DNA from: an uncultured Streptomyces sp.
Lineage (GTDB): Bacteria > Actinomycetota > Actinomycetes > Streptomycetales > Streptomycetaceae
NCBI GenBank assembly: GCA_946480485.1
Contig: CAMLJW010000205.1
Coordinates: forward strand, 1-8,868
Direction of reading: 5' to 3'
Length of the DNA stretch: 8,868 nucleotides
Shown: positions 1-5,714 of the stretch, piece after piece
Layout: each line of letters starts with the position of its first letter
Position numbering within the stretch: position 1 is the first letter of the stretch
The notes under the pieces: model-generated
The model's database searches: none
What the model was told of the DNA's origin: nothing
Seen by the model: the letters and a program-made list of their open reading frames with translations, nothing else
Made by a program: the position numbers and the translations under genes

Positions 1-101
1 TTGAGGCCGGCGGCCACCTCCACGCAGTCGCCGCCGTCCGATCCGCTGTAGCTGCTCCTGAACCAACGCAGCCCGTCCACGTTCTCGGTCACGTGCTCCA
101 T
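1..101 (-). CDS. DUF397 domain protein (5' part only; runs off the left edge)
   Basis: Only the first 33 codons are present. They read from an ATG at 101-99 and contain the DUF397 hallmark: a Trp-Phe followed by RSSYSGSDGGDCVEVA. DUF397 proteins are small (about 60-90 aa), so roughly half the gene is probably missing. It starts 2 bp after the stop of the upstream XRE regulator, so the two are almost certainly cotranscribed and translationally coupled. In Streptomyces these proteins are usually encoded beside WhiJ-like XRE/DUF5753 regulators and are thought to act with them, possibly antitoxin-like or as modulators. The exact biochemical role is not known to me. The family call is secure; the function is inferred from neighbours. 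Confidence 0.9.
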   Translation of the reverse strand, partial: MEHVTENVDGLRWFRSSYSGSDGGDCVEVAAGL

Positions 102-103
102 GA

Positions 104-952
104 TCACGTTTCTCCCACCATCCGCTCGATGAGTCGCGCAGACTCTTCGACGTTCAGCGCCTGCGATCGCAGCTTGCCATACCGCAACGCGAAGGCGCTG
201 ACCTCGGCAGCATCTGCAACGACGCACCCGACCCCTTGGGACTCGAAGTACCCGAGGAGTCGATGTTCGTGCGACTCCACCACCACGAACGGGCCGTTCT
301 TGCCTGGATGGAACCCCCGCCCGGCAGGCATGACCTGAACCTCGACGTTCCGCAACGCGCCCATTTCCAGAAGCCGTTGCCACTGCCCGCGCATTACCTC
401 CGGGCTGCCCACCGGATCGCGCAACGCCTCCTCGCTGACGATGAACGACAACTCCGCGAGCGGCACCCGCGCCAGCAGTTTCTGCCGACTCAACCGGGCC
501 TCCGTGTGCTGGTCGACGATCTCCTCGCTCAGCGGCGGGCAGTGCCCGGCGAAGACGGCGCGCGCGTACGCCTCCGTCTGCAACAGCCCCGGCACCAGCA
601 GCGGATCGTACGAGAAACGGCTCACCACCTCCGCCTCGATGAGCGCGAAGTTACGGAAGAAGCGCGGCAGCTTCGCCCGGTCCACCTCGTCCTGGAGCAC
701 CTCCAGCACCCCACCCGCCCCGAGCACCCGGTCCGCCGCCACCGTGAACGCCGCCTTCGCCGGTCGCCGTCCCTGTTCGACCGAGGCGACCTGCTCCAGC
801 GAGTAGCCGATGGCCTCCCCGAGTTCCTGCTGATTCAACCCGGCCTGCCTGCGCAGATGCCGGAGCAGTGTCCCGTAGGCCGACCATGCACCAGGCAGGT
901 CGCCGGCCTCCTCCTTCGTCCTCACCGCGCGACTGTTCCGTGTCTCCCGCAC
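104..952 (-). CDS. XRE-family regulator with DUF5753 (Scr1/WhiJ-like)
   Basis: With the chosen GTG at 952 the product is 282 aa. An N-terminal helix-turn-helix at about residues 25-64 (LRRQAGLNQQELGEAIGYS, then a second helix ending SVEQGRR) binds DNA. A DUF5753 domain fills about 102-275, with the typical YDPLLVPGLLQTEAYARAVF block near 115. This is the WhiJ/Scr1 architecture common in streptomycetes, linked to development and antibiotic control. The reading frame stays open to an ATG at 1039, but that extension is Arg/Gly-rich and looks non-coding. GTG codons at 952 and 925 are both usable; I prefer 952 because a GAGGG lies about 10 nt upstream. It abuts the DUF397 gene downstream and is divergent from an RsbW-like ATPase. 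The phased CCCGTACA repeats in the spacer are its likely operator (inference). Confidence 0.9.
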   Translation of the reverse strand: MRETRNSRAVRTKEEAGDLPGAWSAYGTLLRHLRRQAGLNQQELGEAIGYSLEQVASVEQGRRPAKAAFTVAADRVLGAGGVLEVLQDEVDRAKLPRFFRNFALIEAEVVSRFSYDPLLVPGLLQTEAYARAVFAGHCPPLSEEIVDQHTEARLSRQKLLARVPLAELSFIVSEEALRDPVGSPEVMRGQWQRLLEMGALRNVEVQVMPAGRGFHPGKNGPFVVVESHEHRLLGYFESQGVGCVVADAAEVSAFALRYGKLRSQALNVEESARLIERMVGET

Positions 953-1079
953 CGCACCCACGCCCTCACACCCTTCCGTCCCGGAGTGCACCCGCCCACA
1001 CCCCCAGCGGCGCTTGCCGGCCCCGCGCCGCCGGGCCAATGTCCAACGCGGGCCGGAATGACCGGGACACGGCCCTCGG

Positions 1080-1156
1080 CCCGTACAACTCCCGTACAGG
1101 ACCCGTACAACCAGGTGGCAAAGCCTGCGGCACTCCGTACGACGCGGGCGACGTAC
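1080..1156. promoter_or_regulatory. Candidate operator: three CCCGTACA repeats at 11-bp period plus two more GTAC boxes
   Basis: CCCGTACA occurs at 1080-1087, 1091-1098 and 1102-1109, spaced exactly 11 bp, so all copies face the same side of the helix. Further GTAC cores lie at 1137-1140 (CCGTAC) and 1153-1156 (ACGTACGG). The array sits between the divergent XRE regulator and ATPase genes, where autoregulation would be expected. Binding by the XRE protein is inference. I could not fix the promoter hexamers for either gene. Confidence 0.55.
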
Positions 1157-1203
1157 GGCCGTCCGGCCTGGTCAGCGGCGCCCCACCCGCCCACGCTGGC
1201 ACA

Positions 1204-1704
1204 GTGACGCACCAACAGACCACCGACGAGCTCGACGAGCCCCGCATCCCCGCCCGCCAGTTGAGCCTGTGCTTCAGCAGCACCAGACGAGGTGCCCGAC
1301 TGGCCCGCCAACTCGCCGTGCAGCAGCTCACCGAGTGGACCGGCCTTCCGTACGACTCCGGCGCCGCGCGCACCGTCGCCCTCGTCACGGCCGAACTGGC
1401 ATCCAACGCCATCGCCCACGGCAGCCTCCCCGGCCGTGACTTCCGGCTGACGCTGCTCCTCCTGCCCGAGCCCGCAGCCGCCGTCCGCATCGAGGCGACG
1501 GACACCCGCCCGGAGCGCCGTCCCCCTCAGCCCGCTACCGAGCCGGCGCCCCAGGCCGACGCCACGTCGGGCCGCGGCCTGCTCCTCGTCCAGGCGCACG
1601 CGCACCGTTGGGGATGCACCGTCCGCGACGCCTACACCAAGACGGTCTGGGCGGAGGTGCCGCTCCAGCCGCCGAACGCTTCGCCACCTTCCCGCACGGG
1701 GTAA
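1204..1704 (+). CDS. RsbW/SpoIIAB-like ATP-binding protein (HATPase_c_2)
   Basis: A 166-aa GHKL-fold ATPase of the anti-sigma-factor/serine-kinase type. The N box is clear at residues 61-73 (VTAELASNAIAHG; Glu64 and Asn68 would coordinate Mg-ATP). The G1 region has Asp100 (EATDTRP), and the glycine-rich G2 segment is at 121-130 (TSGRGLLLVQ), followed by the closing TKTVWAEV strand. A Pro-rich insert at about 102-118 separates the D and G boxes, and the C-terminal 12 residues look disordered. The frame is open back to 868, but the GTG at 1204 begins just before the conserved fold, which matches the family's usual length. No strong ribosome binding site is visible. Such ATPases routinely lie next to XRE/DUF5753-DUF397 pairs in Streptomyces. 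Whether this one binds a sigma factor or the neighbouring regulator is unknown. Confidence 0.88.
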   Translation: MTHQQTTDELDEPRIPARQLSLCFSSTRRGARLARQLAVQQLTEWTGLPYDSGAARTVALVTAELASNAIAHGSLPGRDFRLTLLLLPEPAAAVRIEATDTRPERRPPQPATEPAPQADATSGRGLLLVQAHAHRWGCTVRDAYTKTVWAEVPLQPPNASPPSRTG

Positions 1705-1719
1705 GCCCGTAAGCCCTGG

Positions 1720-1788
1720 CGGAGGCCATGTGACACATCCGCGAAATCTGTCACACTCGCAGATCTGCCTGTCCGTGGGCGGCCTCCG
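1720..1788. repeat. Nested short inverted repeats downstream of the ATPase gene
   Basis: An outer 8-bp pair (CGGAGGCC at 1720-1727, GGCCTCCG at 1781-1788) encloses a second pair (TGTGACA at 1729-1735, TGTCACA at 1749-1755) and a 10-bp palindrome GCAGATCTGC at 1759-1768. As RNA this could fold into a branched stem just after the ATPase stop codon. As DNA the TGTGACA/TGTCACA pair resembles a dimer-binding site. No U-run follows. Function is undetermined: a transcript end or an operator. Confidence 0.35.
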
Positions 1789-1893
1789 TACACCCCGTGC
1801 GTGCACGCAGCCCGCAGCCCTGTCGGTGGCGCACTTCGTCAGCCCGTCAGGTCTCCGTCTCCCGACCGCTCGGCACCCCAAGGGCGCGGCTCG

Positions 1894-1933
1894 GCACGAC
1901 GTTGTGCGCATCGTTGTGCGCACAACGTCGTGC
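1894..1933. terminator. Perfect 17-bp inverted repeat, candidate bidirectional terminator
   Basis: GCACGACGTTGTGCGCA at 1894-1910 is perfectly complementary to 1917-1933, with a 6-nt loop TCGTTG. It begins about 33 nt past the stop of the phosphatase gene, in the spacer between convergent units, where a shared terminator is expected. Neither flank has a T-run, but U-less hairpin terminators are common in streptomycetes. Inside it, CGTTGTGCGCA repeats directly at 12-bp spacing (1900-1910 and 1912-1922), and TTGTGCGCACAA at 1914-1925 is itself a perfect palindrome. That internal order could instead reflect a protein-binding site. Confidence 0.55.
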
Positions 1934-1966
1934 GGCGGCGACCGGGACAGCGCCAGGGGCGGCTCG

Positions 1967-2764
1967 TCAGCACCCTTCCCACAGGTCAACCAGCGCACGC
2001 GCCGTCCCACCCGCGACCAGTACCGGCGAGTCGAAGGAGAACGCGCGCCCGTCGGCCCCGAGGACCGCGCGTCCTCGCTCGCGGCAGAGAGCCACCCCGG
2101 CCGCGATGTCCCAGGGTTTCGGAGCGATGCATACGCAGGCGTCGAGCCAGCCCTCCGCGGCGCCCACCAGGTCAAGGGCCATGGAGCCCTGCGTCCTGAG
2201 CCGGTATGCCTCGTCCTGGACGCGGTCGAGCAATCGTCGGGTGCGTCGGCCGCCCGAGCCGGTGCCCGAGACGCCGACGACCGCGCGCCGCAACTCGTCT
2301 GCCGCAGCCGCCTCCACCACCGAGCCGGGGGCTGCCGTGCCGGTCGACCACCGTCGGCCGAGGGCCGGGGCGTGCACCACCCCCAGCAGGGGCACACCAT
2401 CCTCCACGTAGGCCAGGGAGACGGCGTACATCGGCGCACCGCGCGCGAAGTTCATCGTGCCGTCGATCGGGTCCAGCAACCAGCAGCGCGACGGCAGCGG
2501 GGCGTCGGGTGCCGTCGCCGACTCCTCGCCGACGACGGGAATCCGCGGTGTACGCGCCCCCAGGAGCCGAGACATCCGTGCCTCCACCTCGATGTCGGCA
2601 TCCGTCACCTCCTCGCCGGAAGCCTTGAAGCGTCGCGCCGACCGTTCCGCCCCGGCGGACGACAACCAGCCGACCGCCTCGTCGACGGCCGCCTCGGCGA
2701 CCGTGCGCAGTCTGTGCAGTACGTCAGGTCCCAGCAGTCCGTGCGGCTCGGTCACCTCGGTCAC
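1967..2764 (-). CDS. Inositol monophosphatase-family phosphatase
   Basis: A complete 265-aa member of the Mg/Li-sensitive IMPase superfamily, which hydrolyses phosphomonoesters such as inositol phosphates, sugar phosphates or 3'(2'),5'-bisphosphonucleosides. Metal ligands are visible: GEES (Glu80-Glu81), the DPIDGT motif at 98-103 followed by NF (Asp98, Asp101), and WDIAAG at 218-223 (Asp219). A VTDAD at 53-57 replaces the usual VTxAD. The GTG start at 2764 is set by an excellent GGGAGGT ribosome site at 2771-2777, which overlaps the stop of the upstream 2H gene; the gap is only 4 bp. It is last in the operon and is followed by the 17-bp inverted repeat. Cannot tell from sequence: substrate. 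Pairing with a 2H phosphoesterase and a PfkB kinase favours a nucleotide or sugar-phosphate substrate over inositol (inference). Confidence 0.92.
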   Translation of the reverse strand: MTEVTEPHGLLGPDVLHRLRTVAEAAVDEAVGWLSSAGAERSARRFKASGEEVTDADIEVEARMSRLLGARTPRIPVVGEESATAPDAPLPSRCWLLDPIDGTMNFARGAPMYAVSLAYVEDGVPLLGVVHAPALGRRWSTGTAAPGSVVEAAAADELRRAVVGVSGTGSGGRRTRRLLDRVQDEAYRLRTQGSMALDLVGAAEGWLDACVCIAPKPWDIAAGVALCRERGRAVLGADGRAFSFDSPVLVAGGTARALVDLWEGC

Positions 2765-2768
2765 TCGG

Positions 2769-3407
2769 TCACCTCCCGGCGAGTGGCCTCTCCAGCAACG
2801 TCTCCGCATGGGCGCCGTGCTGCCCCATGACGTAGACGCTGAGCCGGTCGAAGACCCATTCCTTGGGCAGGGCGACCACCCGCTCCGGTGCGGTGCGGAC
2901 CAGATCCAGGGCCACCTCCTCCGGGGCGCGGCCCAACGTCATGTGCGGGGCGTACGCGTCTCCGGTGTAGCGATAGCCGTATCTCTGGTAACTGGCACGC
3001 TCGTTGTCCGTGAAGCGGGAGAGGTCCTTGGTCCCGTCGAAGGACGCGCGGTCGAGGTGAGGTGCCAGCGCGGCCAGTGCGGTCTCCTGCAGGGCTTCGA
3101 GCACCGGCGGTCGTTCGAGGGCGAGGAACAGCCAGCCGGTGGGCTGATAGACCACTCCTGTGCCGCGCAGGGCGACTTCGCCGTGCGGGCCGACGTCTGT
3201 CGCCGAGGTACCGATGCGCTCCAGAGCCTCCATCGCGACGAAAGAGTCCATGAACGGCCCCTGGTAAACGGTGACATGGGGCAGGTTGCCGTCCGGACGC
3301 AGTGGAGGCTCAAGGGGGACGTCACCGCCGACATCCTTCTGTAGTCGTACGGCGGCACGCAGATGGTCCGCACGCGGAAGCAGTGCCACACCAAGCCATC
3401 TCGTCAC
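2769..3407 (-). CDS. 2H phosphoesterase superfamily protein (2'-5' RNA ligase/cyclic phosphodiesterase-like)
   Basis: A 212-aa cytosolic protein carrying both signature tetrapeptides of the 2H superfamily: HVTV at 44-47 and HMTL at 155-158, about 110 residues apart as expected for the bilobal fold. The paired His/Thr residues form the active site that acts on 2',3'-cyclic phosphates, 2'-5' linkages or ADP-ribose cyclic phosphate in known members. The start is the GTG at 3407: it has an AGGAG 7 nt upstream (3415-3419) and overlaps the kinase stop by 4 bp (GTGA), implying translational coupling. The frame is open further upstream only because it shadows the kinase gene. It does not closely resemble ThpR-type RNA 2',3'-cyclic phosphodiesterases in what I can see. 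The exact substrate is unknown. Confidence 0.87.
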   Translation of the reverse strand: MTRWLGVALLPRADHLRAAVRLQKDVGGDVPLEPPLRPDGNLPHVTVYQGPFMDSFVAMEALERIGTSATDVGPHGEVALRGTGVVYQPTGWLFLALERPPVLEALQETALAALAPHLDRASFDGTKDLSRFTDNERASYQRYGYRYTGDAYAPHMTLGRAPEEVALDLVRTAPERVVALPKEWVFDRLSVYVMGQHGAHAETLLERPLAGR

Positions 3408-4279
3408 GGGTGAGCTCCTATTTTCGTGATCACGTGAAGTGCCGCGTCGAGTCCTCGCCGCAAACAGGCCGCCGGTGGCTCCCCGTTGAGCCGCCCCGCG
3501 ACGACTCCGGCGTCGAACGCGTCGCCGCCGCCCGTCCTGTCCACCGGTTTCACCGGCACGGTCGGTACACGGAGCAGTTCTCCGTCGGCAGTGGCCCACA
3601 GGGCGCCCTCGGCACCCAGAGTCACTATCACATCTCCCGAAACCAGCTCGGCGTAACGCCGTGCGGTGGAGGCGGTGTCGGTGCCGCGAGCCAGCGGCAG
3701 GCGGGCCGCTTCATCGGCGTTCATGAAGTTGAGTGCCCCTTTCGGCGCCAACGCGCTCATGTCTCTGCCGTTCCACTCGACGGAGACGCTGCGCCCGGCC
3801 TGATGTGCGAGGCTGACGACGCGTGTGAGCGCCGGGGTGGGATCGCCGACGACGTGGACGTGATCCGAGCCGCGTACGTCCTCTTCCGTGACGGCGCCGA
3901 AGGCGAGGTCGCGGTCCGCGCCCGCGAACGTCAGCATCCTCTTGCTGTCGGTCGACACGATCACGATGGCCATGCTCGTCCGGGCAGCCGCCTCCACCCG
4001 TACCAGCGAGGTGTCTATGCCGTGCGCCCGCAACACCTGCAGACACACCGCGCCGGCGGTGTCGCCACCGACGGCGGATACCAGCCGGACCGAGCATCCC
4101 TGACGTACCAGCCCCACGGCGGTGTTCGCCGCGGCGCCTCCCGGCAGCGTGGAACAGGCGCTGCCGCGCAGCTTCTCGTGCTCGGCGGGGAGCCGGTCAG
4201 ACTGGGCGATGACGTCGAAGTTCGTCCCGCCGACGACCAGTACACGTGTCTGGCCGGCCTGGCCGGCCTGGCCGGTCAT
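3404..4279 (-). CDS. PfkB-family carbohydrate/nucleoside kinase
   Basis: A complete 291-aa ribokinase-fold kinase that transfers phosphate from ATP to a sugar or nucleoside hydroxyl. The first PfkB signature region is LPGGAAANTAVGL at 45-57. The second is DRTGGGDAFDAGVVAG at 247-262, with catalytic base Asp253 and the anion hole GGGD (the family usually has GAGD). The C-terminus ends KIGAHP, matching the adenine-binding end of ribokinases, so the gene is full length. The ATG at 4279 overlaps the stop of the DUF4145 gene (ATGA), and its own stop overlaps the 2H gene start. The N-terminus carries a GQAGQAGQ repeat encoded by a 9-nt tandem repeat. Substrate (ribose, adenosine, inositol or other) is not decidable from the sequence. 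Confidence 0.92.
   Translation of the reverse strand: MTGQAGQAGQTRVLVVGGTNFDVIAQSDRLPAEHEKLRGSACSTLPGGAAANTAVGLVRQGCSVRLVSAVGGDTAGAVCLQVLRAHGIDTSLVRVEAAARTSMAIVIVSTDSKRMLTFAGADRDLAFGAVTEEDVRGSDHVHVVGDPTPALTRVVSLAHQAGRSVSVEWNGRDMSALAPKGALNFMNADEAARLPLARGTDTASTARRYAELVSGDVIVTLGAEGALWATADGELLRVPTVPVKPVDRTGGGDAFDAGVVAGRLNGEPPAACLRRGLDAALHVITKIGAHP
4252..4276. repeat. 9-nt tandem repeat CTGGCCGGC at the start of the PfkB gene
   Basis: Two and two-thirds copies of CTGGCCGGC lie in tandem just inside the kinase start and encode GQAGQAGQ before the first beta strand. Being a multiple of three, copy-number change would alter only the N-terminal tail length. Confidence 0.6.
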
Positions 4280-5544
4280 GACGGCCAACCCCAGCGGTAA
4301 CTCTCGAACAGCACATGCCGCACCAGCCGTTCGCGGCTGTCGGGCAGACTCTCCGGTGGGAACGAGGCGTGCGTCACCAGGTCGCGGACCAGGCGCTCGT
4401 AGCTCTCGTCGTCCGAACCGACCTCGTGAAACAACCGCATCACTTCCCTGTACAGCTCCCCGGGGTGCAGATTCAGCTCCTCCAGCCACGCCCGGTTCGC
4501 GATGAGCACATTGGCGGCCGCGGACCGTAACCGCATCTGGGTACGGGCGGGCAGCATCTCGGAGTCGAGCAGCTCGAAGTACGCGTCGTCGTCGTGCGCG
4601 TGCATCCGCAGATTCTGACCGCCCACCGCCAGAACGTCGCGGTTCAAGTGGAAGAGCTCCAGGCCGAGATGGTGAGGAACGTCGAGTATGCTCACTCCCT
4701 TGTCGGCCAGGCCCGCCTCATCGGTCGACAGGGCGGAAAGCAGGTTGTCGAACATGTCGCTGTGCTTGGGCACCGCGATCTGCGCGCCGGCGGGACTCGC
4801 CAGGAACTCCTCGGCCGTCACTCCGCCCCAGCGGCCGCTGCGGGCGGCGAGGAGATAGAAGTTGCGGCCGCCCATCGAGTAGCCGACCCGCCCGATCGTC
4901 ACCACCCGGTCGCGGATCTCCTGCTCCGATTCGAGCAGGCGGAGCGACCGCTGCTCGTTGTAGACCGCCACGTCGAGGAGCCGGTTCGACACGTCCCGCA
5001 CGAGATTGTCGGACCAAGGGAGTTGGACCGGCACCACGCGATGATTGCGCTGCGCCAGCGCCTTCTCGAGGCCGCATGCCAGCAACACCGCCTTCACCAC
5101 GATCAGGGTCGAGTCGGCCAGGCGAGTGGTTCCGGTACGGTGCCGGCGGTCCGAGAGCCTGTGCCTGGCCGCCTCCTCGGCGATGGAGTTGCTGGTCTCC
5201 CCATACCAGACGGCCAGCTGCGTCAGGGCGTTGAGGCAGGGTCGGACATCCTCGGCGGAGATCTCCTCGTCCGAGGAGTCCTGGGCGTGACTGCCGTAGT
5301 TGCCGTAGTTCTGGATCGTGCGCACAGCCAGAACGACCTTGGGAGGTACCAGGCTCTTGGCCGTGAGCATCGTCAAAAGGGACTCGAGCGTCGGCTTGGA
5401 GCCGACCGCCTCGCGAAGGGCGATGTCCAAGAGGATCGACTCCGCTGCTCTTCTCGCTGTGCCGAGGAAGACCTCGGGGTCCGATTCCGCGTACCTCAGA
5501 GCCTTTCTGTACAGCCGGAGCGGCTCGCCTTCGTTGTCCGTCAC
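4276..5544 (-). CDS. DUF4145 (HEPN-like) protein of unknown function
   Basis: A 422-aa soluble protein. Residues about 8-120 look like DUF4145, an all-helical HEPN-related domain: a leading helix with ARRAAESILLDIA at 30-42 and the diagnostic NYGNYGSHA at 79-87. I do not see an intact R-x4-6-H RNase motif there, so catalysis is doubtful. Residues 140-422 are a mostly helical region with several conserved-looking aromatic and charged segments (for example VGYSMGGRNFYLL at 220-232) that I do not recognise. The GTG at 5544 is chosen because codons upstream to the possible ATG at 5706 lose the G/C third-position bias; GGGG lies about 7 nt ahead. The stop overlaps the kinase start by 4 bp (ATGA). 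DUF4145 domains often occur in restriction and other defence-associated proteins, which fits a conflict or signalling role (inference). Confidence 0.72.
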   Translation of the reverse strand: MTDNEGEPLRLYRKALRYAESDPEVFLGTARRAAESILLDIALREAVGSKPTLESLLTMLTAKSLVPPKVVLAVRTIQNYGNYGSHAQDSSDEEISAEDVRPCLNALTQLAVWYGETSNSIAEEAARHRLSDRRHRTGTTRLADSTLIVVKAVLLACGLEKALAQRNHRVVPVQLPWSDNLVRDVSNRLLDVAVYNEQRSLRLLESEQEIRDRVVTIGRVGYSMGGRNFYLLAARSGRWGGVTAEEFLASPAGAQIAVPKHSDMFDNLLSALSTDEAGLADKGVSILDVPHHLGLELFHLNRDVLAVGGQNLRMHAHDDDAYFELLDSEMLPARTQMRLRSAAANVLIANRAWLEELNLHPGELYREVMRLFHEVGSDDESYERLVRDLVTHASFPPESLPDSRERLVRHVLFESYRWGWPS

Positions 5545-5714
5545 CCCGTGGCCCCGTATCCTCTTCTCTCTGGTCAGCGGGGCGAAAATAACAACATGCC
5601 GAACACGAAGTACAGACGGTATCCAGTCGATCTTGTGCGCGACCGCAGCTCGAGGCGTACCTGCCGTACCGGTGGCACCTGTCGTAACGGACGTATCCCC
5701 ATCCATCCAAACCG
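5545..5714 (-). promoter_or_regulatory. Spacer likely holding a promoter for the four-gene operon
   Basis: This 170-bp gap between the membrane-protein stop and the DUF4145 start is less G/C-rich than its flanks, with a T-rich stretch (TGTTGTTATTTT on the minus strand, about 5583-5594). Codon bias argues against it being coding. It also has a repeated GGTACG (minus strand). No convincing -35/-10 pair could be fixed, so a promoter here is inferred from composition and position only. Confidence 0.35.

Noticed and set aside
236..1207. Long plus-strand open frame of 323 codons
   Set aside because: It is antisense to the XRE/DUF5753 gene, is rich in His/Arg/Pro and shows no domain; a shadow of high-GC coding.
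1720..1788. tRNA gene or attachment site
   Set aside because: No T-loop GTTCGA-type sequence, acceptor stem or CCA context is present, and no integrase gene is nearby.
922..2439. 505-codon minus-strand open frame spanning the ATPase and the phosphatase
   Set aside because: It crosses two well-supported genes and both intergenic inverted repeats, and its Arg/Pro-rich translation has no recognisable motif.
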